Positions 16,118-25,620 are shown, counted from the first letter of the stretch. The stretch is 64,000 nt of DNA from Candidatus Bipolaricaulota bacterium (GCA_938084715.1 CALKES010000003.1:62001-126000); one strand, 5' to 3'. Notes: generated by a model not told the origin, from the sequence alone. Numbers and translations are program-made.

Positions 16118-16552
16118 ATGCGACTGGAGAAAGACCTGAAAAGGAACGGCCTCCGGGTCACGCAGCCCCGGCGGGCGGTCCTCCGCGCCCTGGAGTGCGG
16201 ACCGGCCCACGTGAGCGCGGCGGAGGTCCTCGCCCGGGCACGGAAGACCTGCAAAACCGTGAGTCGGGCCTCGGTCTACCGGACGCTGGCGGCCCTCGAG
16301 GCCGCCGGGGTCCTGCGGGCCCTGCCGTCCCCCCAGGGGCGGCTCTACGTGCGGGTCACGGACGGGCACCACCACCTCGTCTGCCAGAGCTGCGGTGTGG
16401 TCCAGGACTTCGACGGCTGCGCGCTGTGCGCGGCCTGGGCCCCGGCGGCCGAGGCGGAGGGGTTCGCCGTGGCCGGACACCTCCTCGAGGTGTTCGGCCG
16501 GTGCAGGGACTGCCAACACAAGGAGGAACGCGATGTCACACCAGAGGATTAG
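16118..16552 (+). CDS. Fur-family metalloregulator, probably zinc-responsive (Zur)
   Basis: DNA-binding repressor of 144 residues. Residues 10-75 form the winged helix (GLRVTQPRRAVLRAL, recognition helix SRASVYRTLAALEAAGV). Residues 84-86 are HHH, and two structural zinc pairs are present: C89/C92 and C129/C132. Coupling to znuACB suggests Zur rather than Fur; this rests on context, and control of the adjacent iron transporter as well is possible. ATG 16118 is preferred over an upstream frame because it matches the family start and follows AAAGGTGGGGG. The 3' end overlaps znuA by 20 nt. Confidence 0.87.
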   Translation: MRLEKDLKRNGLRVTQPRRAVLRALECGPAHVSAAEVLARARKTCKTVSRASVYRTLAALEAAGVLRALPSPQGRLYVRVTDGHHHLVCQSCGVVQDFDGCALCAAWAPAAEAEGFAVAGHLLEVFGRCRDCQHKEERDVTPED

Positions 16553-17462
16553 CGCGGGGTTCGTTGTGGGTGCCTTGGGGGCCCTCCTGGCCCTCGGCCT
16601 GGGGGCGGTGGGACGCCCGTTGGTCGTTGCCACCGCCAGCTTTGTGGGGGACGTCGTCCGCCAGATCGGGGGGGACGAAATCGAGCTCCGGGTGCTCTTC
16701 CCCCTGGGGGCAGACCCCCACAGCTTCGAGCCCACCCCCGCCGACGGGGTGCTCCTCGCCCGGGCGGCGGTCGTGTTCGCGGTGGGGGCGGGGCTGGAGG
16801 AGGGACTGGAGCCGCTGCTGGCCACGGTCCCCGTCCGGGTGGTCCGCCTGGCGGAGTTCGTCCCCCTCCTCGCCTGGGACGGGCCCGATGGGGATCACGA
16901 AGACGAGGACCACGACGACGAACACCATGGGGAACACGATCCCCACGTCTGGCTCGACCCCACGCTGGTCGCCCGGTGGACCGACGTGATCAGGGACGTC
17001 CTGACCGGGCTTGCTCCCCAGCACGCCGACGCTTTCGCCGCCCGCGCCTCCGCCTACCGGGAGGCACTCGCCGAGCTCGATCGGTGGATCGCCGACCAGG
17101 TCCGCCGGGTCCCCGAGGAGCACCGCGTGCTCGTCTCCGACCACCGCGTGTTGGGCTACTTCGCCCACCGCTACGGGTTCCGGGTGGCCGGGGCGGTGGT
17201 CCCCGGCCTGTCCACCCTCGCCGAGCCCACGGCGCGGGAGCTCGGGGAGCTCGTGGACACGGTCCGCGACCTCGGGGTGCGGGCGATCTTCGTCGCCACG
17301 ACCGTGAACCCCCAGATCGCCCAGCAGGTGGCCCGCGACACCGGGACCCGGATCGTCTACCTCTACACCCACTCGCTCAGCGACCCCGGGGGACCGGCGG
17401 CCACGTACCTCGACCTGATGCGGTACAACGTGACGGCGATCGTGGGAGCCCTGGGCGAGTAG
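16533..17462 (+). CDS. znuA: zinc ABC transporter substrate-binding protein
   Basis: Cluster A-I (ZnuA/PsaA family) metal-binding protein of 309 residues, exported by an N-terminal signal or anchor (residues 1-27). Metal ligand His63 lies in ADPHSFEPTP, the second in DPHVWLDP (H138), and a third in SDHRVLGYFAHRYG. Before the second ligand lies an acidic, His-rich loop (DHEDEDHDDEHHGEHD, 121-136), the hallmark of zinc-type members, which buffers or captures zinc. ATG 16533 has AGGAGG 6 nt upstream and starts within the regulator gene. Confidence 0.9.
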   Translation: MSHQRISAGFVVGALGALLALGLGAVGRPLVVATASFVGDVVRQIGGDEIELRVLFPLGADPHSFEPTPADGVLLARAAVVFAVGAGLEEGLEPLLATVPVRVVRLAEFVPLLAWDGPDGDHEDEDHDDEHHGEHDPHVWLDPTLVARWTDVIRDVLTGLAPQHADAFAARASAYREALAELDRWIADQVRRVPEEHRVLVSDHRVLGYFAHRYGFRVAGAVVPGLSTLAEPTARELGELVDTVRDLGVRAIFVATTVNPQIAQQVARDTGTRIVYLYTHSLSDPGGPAATYLDLMRYNVTAIVGALGE

Positions 17463-17463
17463 C

Positions 17464-18318
17464 ATGAACGGCGCTCAACCCGTCTGCGCCCGCGCCCCGC
17501 GCCGGGGGAGGGTCGAGCACCTCCGCCACGTCCCGGGGGCGCCGGCCCTGGAGGTCCGTGAGCTCACGGTGTGCTACCGCGGGGTCCCGGCCCTCGACGC
17601 GGTGAGCTTGAGCCTGGCCCCGGGCGAGCGGCTCGCCGTGCTGGGGCCGAACGGGGCAGGGAAGAGCACGCTCCTCAAGGTGATCGCCGGCGTTCTCGTC
17701 CCCACCGCGGGGGAGGTCCGGGTGTACGGGCAGGGGCCGGAGGGTCACACGTGCATCGCCTACCTCCCCCAGCGGAGCGGGGTGGACTGGACCTACCCCC
17801 TCACCGTGGCCGACGTGGTGGCCATGGGCCGGCTGGGGCGGGGATCCTGGCTCCGCCGCCTGGGAGCCGCGGACCGGGCCCGAGTCCGCGATGCCCTGGA
17901 CCAGGTCGGTCTCGCCGACCTCGCCCGCCGGCCGATCGGGGAGCTCTCTGGCGGCCAGGCGCAGCGGATGTTCATCGCCCGGGCCCTCGCCCAGGAGGCG
18001 GAGCTCGTCCTGATGGACGAGCCCCTGGCTGGCCTCGACGTCCCGGCCCAGCGGGACCTCCTTGCCCTCATCAAGGGCCTCCCGGGGAACCCGACGGTTG
18101 TCGTTGCCCTCCACGAGCTGGTGATCGCCCGCGACCACTTTCCCCGAATCCTCCTCTTGCGGCAGAAGGTCGTGGGGTTGGGATCTCCCGCCGACGTGTT
18201 TACCCCAGACCGGTTGCGCGAGGCCTACGGGGAGTCGGTGGAGCTCGTGGAGACCCCCCAGGGGACCGTCGTTGTCACGGACAGCTGCTGCGGGCCGGAT
18301 CCGGAGGGGGGGCGATGA
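17464..18318 (+). CDS. znuC: zinc/manganese ABC transporter ATP-binding protein
   Basis: ATPase of 284 residues: Walker A GPNGAGKST near residue 60, Q-loop YLPQRSGVDW typical of the Mn/Zn subfamily, signature LSGGQAQR, Walker B LVLMDEP and switch His in VVVALHEL. An unusual basic stretch of about 28 residues (MNGAQPVCARAPRRGRVEHL and onward) precedes the conserved start, so translation might begin further in. A Cys pair near the end (DSCCGPD) is notable. ATG lies 1 nt after the znuA stop; the stop overlaps znuB by 4 nt. Confidence 0.9.
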   Translation: MNGAQPVCARAPRRGRVEHLRHVPGAPALEVRELTVCYRGVPALDAVSLSLAPGERLAVLGPNGAGKSTLLKVIAGVLVPTAGEVRVYGQGPEGHTCIAYLPQRSGVDWTYPLTVADVVAMGRLGRGSWLRRLGAADRARVRDALDQVGLADLARRPIGELSGGQAQRMFIARALAQEAELVLMDEPLAGLDVPAQRDLLALIKGLPGNPTVVVALHELVIARDHFPRILLLRQKVVGLGSPADVFTPDRLREAYGESVELVETPQGTVVVTDSCCGPDPEGGR

Positions 18319-19157
18319 TCGCGTTCTTCACCGAGCCGTTTGCCTTTCCGTTCATGCTCCGCGCCCTCGGGGCGGCCACCCTCACCGGCGTGGTGTGTGG
18401 CCTCGTCGGGGTCTACGTCGTCCTCCGCGGGATGGCGTTCTTCGGGGACGCGCTGGCCCACAGCGTCCTTCCCGGGGTGGCGGTGGGGTACCTCGTCGGG
18501 CGGGGGTCGCGGACGGTCGTGTTCGGGTGGGCACTGGGTTCGGCGGCGGCCGCCTCGCTCGCGATGGGGGCCCTGGCCCGGCGGGCGAAGCTCAAGGAGG
18601 ACACGGCGATCGGGATCGTGTTCGTATCCATGTTCGCCCTCGGGATCGCCCTCATCTCGACCGCCCGCGGCTACGCGGTCGACCTCGCCCACTTCCTGTT
18701 TGGGAACGTTCTCGGCGTGTCCCCGCTCCAGCTCCAGCTCGTGGCCGCGCTCGGCGGGTTCGTCGGGCTGACCGTGCTCGTCCTCCAGCGCGGGTTTCTC
18801 CTGATCTCGTTCGACCCCGGGCTCGCCCACACCCTGCGGCTCCCGGTGCGGTTCCTCCACAACCTGCTCCTCCTCCTCCTCGCGGCCACGGTTGTGGTGT
18901 GTCTGCAGTCCGTGGGGATCGCCCTCACCTTGGCGATGCTCGTGTTGCCGCCGAGCACGGGGTACCTCCTGGCCCGCCGGGTGGCGGGGATGATGGTCGT
19001 CTCGGTCCTGGCGGGGGCCCTCTCCGGCGTCTTCGGGCTGTACCTCTCCTACTACGCGCGGATCGCTGCCGGTCCAGCGGTCGTGCTGGTCGGGGTGGGG
19101 CTGTTCCTCCTCGCCCTGGCCGTCTCCCCCCGCCGGGGAGCCCTCCTCGTCCGCTGA
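18315..19157 (+). CDS. znuB: zinc/manganese ABC transporter permease
   Basis: Inner-membrane permease of 280 residues with about eight membrane helices, the normal size for the ABC-3 family. Conserved segments include GVYVVLRGMAFFGDALAHSVLPGVA, which contacts the ATPase, and LEDTAIG-like KEDTAIGIVFVSMFALGIAL. It completes the znuACB importer directly downstream of its predicted regulator. ATG at 18315 overlaps the znuC stop (ATGA). Confidence 0.9.
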   Translation: MIAFFTEPFAFPFMLRALGAATLTGVVCGLVGVYVVLRGMAFFGDALAHSVLPGVAVGYLVGRGSRTVVFGWALGSAAAASLAMGALARRAKLKEDTAIGIVFVSMFALGIALISTARGYAVDLAHFLFGNVLGVSPLQLQLVAALGGFVGLTVLVLQRGFLLISFDPGLAHTLRLPVRFLHNLLLLLLAATVVVCLQSVGIALTLAMLVLPPSTGYLLARRVAGMMVVSVLAGALSGVFGLYLSYYARIAAGPAVVLVGVGLFLLALAVSPRRGALLVR

Positions 19158-19206
19158 CCTCCCCGTCGGGTACGCTCCCCGAGCGACAGGTAGAGGAGGC
19201 TTTCCG

Positions 19207-19989
19207 ATGGAGGAGCACGACCGGCAGGACGCGCTCTACTACGACTACTACTCGACCGGCGTGCCCGGCGACGTGGAGTTCTACGTGGAGGAGGCCCGCC
19301 GCGCGGGGTCGCCCGTGCTTGAGATCGGATCCGGCACGGGGCGGATCCTCATCCCCGTTGCCGAGGCAGGGGTGGAGATCGTGGGGCTCGATCGGGCCCC
19401 GTCCATGCTCGCCGTGGCGTGGGAGAAGGTCGCCAGGCTTCCTCCGGACGTTCAGAAGAGGATCCAGCTCGTCGAGGGCGACATGCGGGACTTCGACCTC
19501 GGCCGGCAGTTCACCCTCGTCATGATCCCTTACCGGGCGTTCCTCCACCTCCTCACCGTCGAGGACCCAAAGCGGACGTTGCGCAGGGTCCGCGACCACC
19601 TCGTCGCAGGGGGAAGGCTTGTCCTGAACGTCTTCGACCCCAGCCTGGAGACGATCGTCGCTCACCGCGGCTCCCTTGGTTCGGCCCTGAAGGTGGACAG
19701 CGAGTTCGTCCACCCCGAGACCGGGCGGCGGGTGCTTGTGTGGGACACGCGGGAGTACGCGACCGAGGACCAGACCCTTCGCCAGTACTTCGTGTTCGAG
19801 GAGCTCGATGAGGCCGGGAACGTCGTCGCTAAACGGTTCAATCCCCTCGTCCTCCGCTACCTCTTCCGCTACGAGATGCAGCACCTGCTCGAACTGGCGG
19901 GGTTTGCGGTCAAGACCCTGTACGGCGACTTCGCCCGGGGCCCGTTCCGATCCGGAGGGGAGCAGGTCTGGATTGCCTCGCGAGCCTAG
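19207..19989 (+). CDS. class I SAM-dependent methyltransferase
   Basis: Rossmann-fold methyltransferase of 260 residues. Motif I is VLEIGSGTGRILIP (near 38-51), followed by GLDRAPSML (acidic residue binding the SAM ribose) and EGDMRDFDLGRQFTLVM (motif II/III region). The C-terminal half, with a run RQYFVFEELDE, probably determines substrate. The substrate is unknown; relatives are generic small-molecule methyltransferases. ATG 19207 has GAGGAGG 8 nt upstream and a TACGCT hexamer at 19171-19176, so it is its own transcription unit. It is convergent with the decayed toxin gene. Confidence 0.82.
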   Translation: MEEHDRQDALYYDYYSTGVPGDVEFYVEEARRAGSPVLEIGSGTGRILIPVAEAGVEIVGLDRAPSMLAVAWEKVARLPPDVQKRIQLVEGDMRDFDLGRQFTLVMIPYRAFLHLLTVEDPKRTLRRVRDHLVAGGRLVLNVFDPSLETIVAHRGSLGSALKVDSEFVHPETGRRVLVWDTREYATEDQTLRQYFVFEELDEAGNVVAKRFNPLVLRYLFRYEMQHLLELAGFAVKTLYGDFARGPFRSGGEQVWIASRA

Positions 19990-20260
19990 TCTCTGCGGGT
20001 CAGATACGCTTCCCGCGGAGCCACGGGCACCACCCAATCGTCCGCGACGGGGACATTCCCAACGCGATCCTCCCCGGGGGGGTGACCGGCATGCTGCAAA
20101 CGCCCGGGTAGGTACGGAGAGCCTTCCCGGAGAGAGGCCTCTTGTGCAGCCGCTGGGCCGCCTGTTCGATTCGCCGGAGGACAGTCCTGGTAGGAACACG
20201 CTTGAGCTGCTTTCGGACCCTTGGGTTGTAGGGCAGCTCCCATAGGTCCTGTGCAGTCAC
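19986..20260 (-). pseudogene. frameshifted RelE/ParE-like toxin
   Basis: From GTG 20260 the product begins MTAQDLWELPYNPRVRKQLK and runs through RIEQAAQRLHKRPLSGKALR, typical of RelE-like ribonuclease toxins. At about 20080 the toxin-like reading moves to another frame (EDRVGNV, then DDWVVPVAPREAYLTRRD), ending at TAG 19988-19986. In the original frame it stops at 20000 with a nonsense tail. The end overlaps the methyltransferase stop. With the broken antitoxin it looks like a dead module. Confidence 0.6.
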
Positions 20261-20269
20261 AGGTGGAAT

Positions 20270-20544
20270 CTACGAAGGGTTGACAAACACCTCGGCGTGG
20301 GAGCGGGAGTTGCCCGTCTTGTGCCGGCACAACGAGGCGTCCGCGGGTTCGCAGAGTGCGATCTTGCACAATACCAACGCGTTTCCTTCCACTGCACCGC
20401 CATGGGGTCCCCCGGTTTGAGGCCGAGCTCTTCGCGCAGGTGCTTTGGAATGACTGCCGGGCCTCGGCCGGAGATCCGTGGTGTTGCTACCACCCTTGCC
20501 ACCTCTGTCTTACGAGTAAGACGCGGGTAGGTACGGGCGACCAT
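20270..20544 (-). pseudogene. frameshifted AbrB/MazE-like antitoxin
   Basis: From ATG 20544 the SpoVT/AbrB DNA-binding hairpin is recognisable: ARVVATPRISGRGPAVIPKH, then LREELGLKPGDPMAVQW. Just after this, near 20390, the frame shifts; the better continuation (GNALVLCKIALCEPADASL and on to a TAG at 20272-20270) is out of frame by one base. The ordering (antitoxin first, toxin 9 nt downstream) is that of a type II toxin-antitoxin operon. Local base composition is less GC-rich than its surroundings, consistent with acquisition. Confidence 0.55.
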
Positions 20545-20638
20545 CCCGTCAACCGTGCTCGGCGTTCTCTGCGTTAGCCCCGGTTTCCACTGCCCGACAG
20601 CAGTTTAGAGGGCAGGTCGTGCCGGGAAATCGGTGGCC

Positions 20639-21391
20639 CTACCTCACCTTGCCCACCGGGGCGAGGTAGATCGTGAACTCGTCCACCCCGTCCACCCCGA
20701 GGAGAGCGTCCATCTTCTCCTGGTGGTAGGCGCCGATCGCGCACGTCCCCGCCCCGATCGCCTCGCAGGCGAGGTACAGGTTCTGGCAGAGGTGCCCGGC
20801 GTCCATGGCGATCACCTTGTGGGAGAACGTGCTGTAGCGCCACTCCGTCCGGTAGGGGATCACCGTCCAGGCGAACACCACTGCCCCCTGGCCCACGAAC
20901 TCCTGGCCCAGGCACCCCTCGACGACCTTGGCCGGAAACGCGGGGTCGGAGCGGAGGAAGACGAGGGCGTGGTCGAGGGGTAGGTACCGGTAGAGCCCGG
21001 CCTCAAGCCCTGTGACCCGGTTTACGACAAGGTAGGTCTCGAACGGGTGCCGAGCCCCGGCGGAGGGGACGGTGCGCAAGGTGGCCACCCCATCGCGGAC
21101 GACCCGCTGCACCCCTTGGGTTGCCCAGAGGAGGAACGCGAGCTCCTCCAGGGAGAGGGGATCGGGCTTAAAGCGGCGATGGCTCCGCCGGGCGGCGATC
21201 GCCTCCGCCACCGCCACCGGGGGAACGACGATGGTCTTCGGGTCGGGAAGGGGAACCCGGGGCGCCCCCTCCGGGGCCGGTTTCTGGAGCGGCGGGTGGG
21301 GCACCCCCCGCTTCTGGTCCGTCTCGATCTCGTGGGCCCGCGCCCAGGACGTGGCCTTGAGAAGCCGGCGGCCGATCTCGATGGAGTCCAT
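20639..21391 (-). CDS. SagB/ThcOx-type nitroreductase family protein
   Basis: FMN-dependent nitroreductase-fold protein of 250 residues. Visible family features are the Arg-rich FMN-binding start AIAARRSHRRFKPDPLSLEE, SAGARHPFETYLVVNRV, and the C-terminal ACEAIGAGTCAIGAYHQEK. The arrangement with the segment MDAGHLCQNLYLA matches SagB/ThcOx dehydrogenases, which oxidise azoline rings in modified peptides; stand-alone homologues without a peptide cluster, as here, are common and uncharacterised. ATG 21391 has AAGGAGG 7 nt upstream. Confidence 0.8.
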   Translation of the reverse strand: MDSIEIGRRLLKATSWARAHEIETDQKRGVPHPPLQKPAPEGAPRVPLPDPKTIVVPPVAVAEAIAARRSHRRFKPDPLSLEELAFLLWATQGVQRVVRDGVATLRTVPSAGARHPFETYLVVNRVTGLEAGLYRYLPLDHALVFLRSDPAFPAKVVEGCLGQEFVGQGAVVFAWTVIPYRTEWRYSTFSHKVIAMDAGHLCQNLYLACEAIGAGTCAIGAYHQEKMDALLGVDGVDEFTIYLAPVGKVR

Positions 21392-21535
21392 CGCGCCTCC
21401 TTGGGTGGTCTCGTCCCCCCAAGCTTACCCGCTCGCCTGGGTCAGGGACCCCCCCCGACCCGGCGGGTGAGCCCCTCAGCGCGGGGCCCCCTCGGCGGGG
21501 ACGGCCGGTTTCAACGGCGGGGTTGGCGCGGGCGG

Positions 21536-22006
21536 CTAGGGCTGGAGGCAGCGGCTGAGCCGGTCCACGAGTCCGGCGATCTGGCCCTCCCGGTCTTTCC
21601 GGGACCAGTTGACGACCCTGGACCCGCGGACCGTGGCCCCCTTGGCCTCGCAGGCCCGCCGGAGCTGCCGGAGGGCCCGGTTTCCCCCCATCCAGGTGAA
21701 CGGAAGGCCCTGGGTGACGAACCCCGCCACCCGCTTGCCCCCGAGTGCCGGGACCTGGGCCAGGTCCGCCCGCATGGCCGGGGCAAGGGAGAACGCGTGG
21801 ACCGGGGAGCCGAACAGGACCGCGTCGTACTTCCTCGGGTCCGGGGCGGTCTTGAGGTTCACTCTTTGCCCCGGCTTGGCCTCCCCTTCGGCCTCCACCC
21901 GCTCCACGGTCACGGTGTGGCCTGCCCGGGCGAGCGCCTCCCTGAGCCGCTCGGCTACCGAGAGCGTGTTTCCTGTCTGCGAATAGACGATCAACCCGAT
22001 GTTCAT
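21536..22006 (-). CDS. flavodoxin family protein
   Basis: Small FMN-binding electron carrier of 156 residues. MNIGLIVYSQTGNTLSVAER is the first strand and phosphate-binding loop (SQTGNT); YDAVLFGSPVHAFSLAP is the second flavin loop. The C-terminus is a normal final helix. ATG 22006 is chosen by family alignment; upstream of it the same frame runs on into the remnants of a membrane-transporter gene, so the start is not marked by a stop codon and no strong ribosome-binding site is visible. Confidence 0.8.
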   Translation of the reverse strand: MNIGLIVYSQTGNTLSVAERLREALARAGHTVTVERVEAEGEAKPGQRVNLKTAPDPRKYDAVLFGSPVHAFSLAPAMRADLAQVPALGGKRVAGFVTQGLPFTWMGGNRALRQLRRACEAKGATVRGSRVVNWSRKDREGQIAGLVDRLSRCLQP

Positions 22007-23082
22007 GCCCGGCCACCGCGGCTGCGGAGGGCGAGCCCCGCTGTGCGCGCCAGTTCCCCCGGCAGTCATCGCCGCCAGGGCCACATAGGGCGCGGTGAGG
22101 TCTCCCCCGATCACACCGCCAGCGAGGAACGCCCCGGTGACAAGCAAGATGATCCCCCCGGCCTCCGTGATCGCCTGCGTGCGCCGGGTGTGGAGGACAC
22201 TCCCCTGAAGCCAGTTCTGCACGACCGTGAGCGCGGGGAGGGGAAGGGTCAGCCACAGGCCGCGGCGGCCAAGGTCGAGGGGGACAACCCCGACCCCCGC
22301 TCCAACCCCAGCTGCTCGAGGGGCGGTGCGGCGACCGCGAACAGGATCACCGTGGTGATCCCCGCCCCTCCTGCGAACGCGCGCCGGGTACGCCTGGGGG
22401 CAGTCGAGAAATGCCACCACAACCTCGCTGTAGGCCATCTCCTCGGGATAGGAGGAAGATCAGCGGAGGTAAGGGAGAGGGGGATGTAAAACCGCCAGCA
22501 ACGGGCTCAGGTTGACGGCTTCGCCTGGAGCGGCTGGGGGCAGATCCCGCTTCACCTGAGGTTGCACGCGCAGGCCCACGAACGCGGCCTCGCACAGGAC
22601 GCCCGCGGCGGTGGACAAGGCGGCGACAACAACTCCCGGCAGCCTCAGAGGGTGCCCCACGGCGCGGGCGGCGAAGGTGCCCGCGAGCCGGGCCACGGTC
22701 CCGATCCGGACAGAGGGGGACCGGCCAAGGCGGATGAGGAGTCCCTGGTGGAAACGACGGTGGCCGATTGCCCACGGCCAGGGGAGGAGGATCATCAATC
22801 CCAGCCGGACAGGGGCGGCGATGGACCCCGGCACGCCGATCAGGCCTTGGGTAATCAGGTAGTAGAGGGGCGTGAGCGCGACGAGCACCTGGAGCGCGGT
22901 GAGCGCCCCCAAGGACGTGGGTGGAGCGCCGCAGCCGGCGATGGGGTGTCAGGTTGCGGCTGTGGGCCGTGGACGTGGCGAGAAGCACGATGACCGGGGC
23001 TTCGATGCCCCGGGCGAGCGGGAACACGAGGCCTCCGCAGGCAGCGAGCTGGACCTCCGGGTCGGTCAGCCGGGCGACCCCA
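22007..23082 (-). pseudogene. degraded multi-pass membrane transporter remnant (MATE/ANKH-like)
   Basis: Hydrophobic protein-like segments follow each other on the minus strand but in different frames. They are CGGLVFPLARGIEAPVIVLL (about 23050-22960), then from 22912 LVALTPLYYLITQGLIGV, LILLPWPWAIGHRRFHQGLL and LAGTFAARAV. After a stop at 22460 there follow YSEVVVAFL and LTLPLPALTVVQNWLQGSVL. The order and the conserved RRFHQG and WLQG motifs suggest one former transporter of the MATE/ANKH type missing its first third. At least one frameshift and one in-frame stop are present. Assignment to a family is tentative. Confidence 0.5.
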
Positions 23083-23122
23083 GCGTCCCGCCCGAGACCG
23101 GGTATGCTTGAGGGGAGGTGCT

Positions 23123-23605
23123 GTGAGCTTCCACCAGGACTTCGAGGAGTGGGAGAGGTTCTGCCGGCGGGAGAGCTGCCCGGTGTGCCAAAACTGGCCT
23201 GAGCCCGAGGACCACGTGACGATTCAGGAGTTCCCCACGTCGTGGCTCATCGCCCATCCCCGGGTTTGTCTCCGCGGGACGTGCTGCCTCCTCCTCAAGC
23301 CCCACGCGGTCGAGCTCTACGACCTGGCCGACCCTGACCTGCTCACGTTCATGAGGGAGGCCCAGATCTGCGCCCGGGCCCTTAAGGGCGTCACCGGGGC
23401 GGTGAAGATCAACTACGAGATCCACGGGAACACCGTTCCCCACCTGCACATGCACCTCTTCCCCCGTCACCGGGACGACGCGTTCCCCGGGGCACCGATC
23501 GACTTCCGTCAGGTGACCCCACCCGTGTACAGGGAAGGCGAGTTCGCCGCGTTCGTGACAGCGATGCGGGCGGCAGTTTCTGGCCTGCTGGCGGAGCGAC
23601 GGTGA
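23123..23605 (+). CDS. HIT (histidine triad) family nucleotide hydrolase/transferase
   Basis: Protein of 160 residues with the HIT signature HxHxHxx in PHLHMHLFPRH near the C-terminus; the central His attacks the alpha-phosphate of nucleotide substrates. A CPVC pair near residue 20 may bind zinc, as in some HIT proteins. LLLKPHAVELYDLADPDLL is the usual helix-strand core. GTG 23123 is chosen because GGGGAGGTG lies just upstream; a TTG five codons earlier is possible. TATGCT at 23102-23107 is a candidate -10. Confidence 0.82.
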   Translation: MSFHQDFEEWERFCRRESCPVCQNWPEPEDHVTIQEFPTSWLIAHPRVCLRGTCCLLLKPHAVELYDLADPDLLTFMREAQICARALKGVTGAVKINYEIHGNTVPHLHMHLFPRHRDDAFPGAPIDFRQVTPPVYREGEFAAFVTAMRAAVSGLLAERR

Positions 23606-23683
23606 GCCCAGTCCTTTCCTCGAACGGCTAGGCTGCCTTCTGGGTGCGGCTCGTTCTGGTACATCGCGGGGGTCAAGCGCGTC

Positions 23684-25620
23684 TCAGCCGCCAACGACCT
23701 TGGCCACCAGCTGGCGAAACCTTGGATCAGAACGCACGGGATCGACAAACGAGGATGTCAGGGCGGTGAGAAGCCACTCATCGCGCTCATCGTACGCCCG
23801 CTCAAGCCAGGCCAGCGCGTTGTCTGTGTCCCCGGTGGCCAGGTAGCAGGCGGCGAAGCACGTCGGCGGCACGTGGCGTCGTTCGGCCTCCCTGCCAAGC
23901 TCCGCCAACGTTGCGGCCACGGTCCCTTGCTCGCCAGCCATCTCGCGGAGGCAGCCTTCGATCACCGCTGGCCACGGGGAACCCCTGCTTGCGGAGCGCT
24001 CCCCCGCCACCGCGTCCAGCGCCTGGCGCAGGTCGCCCTTCTGCCCGTAGGCCAGGGCGAGGTTGATGCGGGTCATGGGAAACGACGAATCGATGGCCAA
24101 CACCCTCTCGAACGCTGCGATCGCCTCATCCGTCCGCCGGGAGGCGAGAAGGATCCAGCCGAGGATCCGGTTCACCACGAGGGACAGGGGGTCGAGCTTC
24201 AGCGCCCGCCCGATTGCCTGCAGCGCCTCGTCCAACCGGTGGAGGTACATGAGCCCGAGCGCGTACCAGTGGTGGGCGGTCGCGTAGTTGGGGTTGAGCT
24301 CGATCGCACGCCGCAGCTCACGCTGGGCCGCCTCGAAGTCGAACGACGGGTGGGCGCAGACCATCGCCAGGGAGGCGTGGGCCTCGGCGAGGGACTCGTC
24401 CCGTTCGAGCGCCCGCAGGGCGGCCGCCCGGGCTCGGGGTGGGCGTCGCGCGGCGACAGGGTTCCGTACTCGGGGAGGAGGTTGTGGGCATCGGCAAGTC
24501 CCACGTGGGCGAGGGCCAAGTGCGGGTCAAGCTCGGCTGCCCTCGCGAAGCAACCGATCGCCGCCCGCAGGTCGGCCTCGGTGCGCCGGTTCCAGAGGTA
24601 ACGCCCTTTCAGGTAGAGCGTGTAGGCCTCGATGTCCTGCGTTGGCTCGCGCCGCACCGGCCGCGGTCCTTCGTCCCCAAGTAGGAGCTCTAGGGCGTGG
24701 GCGACCTGGGAGGCGACGTCGGCCTGGAACGCGAACACGTCGCCGAGAACCCCATCGTAGGCGTGTGCCCAGAGGTGTTCCTCGGTTTGGGAGTCGACGA
24801 GTTGGAGCGAGATCCGGATTCGGTCCCCCACCTGGCGCACGCTGCCTTCGACGACCGTCCCCACCCCAAGCTCGTCCCGGATCTCGGCGACGGATTTCGT
24901 GGCACCCTTGTAACGGAGAACGGATGTGTGTGCAATCACCTTCAGTTCGGGATGTTGGGCCAGCGTGCAGATGAGCTCGTCGGTCATCCCGTCCGTGAAG
25001 TAGGCATCAGCGGGATCGGGACTGATGTTCACCAAGGGGAGCCCGGCGATCCGCTGCCGGTTGGCTCCTCGGTCGGCCGCGCGGGGGGAGGGATCGCGGG
25101 TGCGGGTGACGCGGTAGATCTTCGGGGGGTGCGATAGGCCCTTGGGCGACTCGGTTCCCGCGTAGACCAAGCGTTCTTCGGTCTTGTTCCACACCTGATC
25201 GTAGACCTGCTGGGAGGTGCAGATCCCCCCAGGTGGGGCGAGGGGCTCGATGCGAGCGACGAGGTTCACCCCATCCCCGAATAGGTCACCGCCTCGGTCC
25301 ACCACGTCGCCCACGTGAAGCCCGATTCGGAGGTGGAACGCCTTCTCGTCTGGCACAGCCTCATTGCGGCGGGCCACCGCTCGTTGGATCGCCACCGCAC
25401 ACTCCAGGGAGGCCAGGGCGCTCGGGAACTCGACCAGGTATCCGTCGCCCGTGGACTTGACCTCTCGACCGGCGTGACGGGAGACCTCCGCGCGGACGAT
25501 CTCGGCGTGTTCTCGGAGGACTTCGAGGGCGAGACCCTCGTCGCGTTGGCAGAGGGAGGTGTAGCCCACCAGGTCGGTGAGCATCAACGCAGCGAGCCTG
25601 CGCCGGTCCTCCTCCACCAC
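23684..25620 (-). pseudogene. class III adenylate/guanylate cyclase with TolB-like and TPR regions, split by one frameshift
   Basis: The N-terminus is a class III cyclase catalytic domain: LMLTDLVGYTSL with metal-binding Asp, STGDGYLVEFPSA with the second Asp, and GVNLVARIEPLA. A TolB-like/FlgO-like module (ADAYFTDGMTDELICTLA) follows, then TPR repeats. At about 24440 the frame changes in a run of C and the TPR array continues in the next frame (LERDESLAEAHASL and onward) to the stop at 23684. Rejoined, the protein would be about 644 residues, the usual architecture of such regulators. The start is GTG 25620 with GGAGGTG upstream. A single indel may be real inactivation, a sequencing error or programmed shifting. 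Confidence 0.75.
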
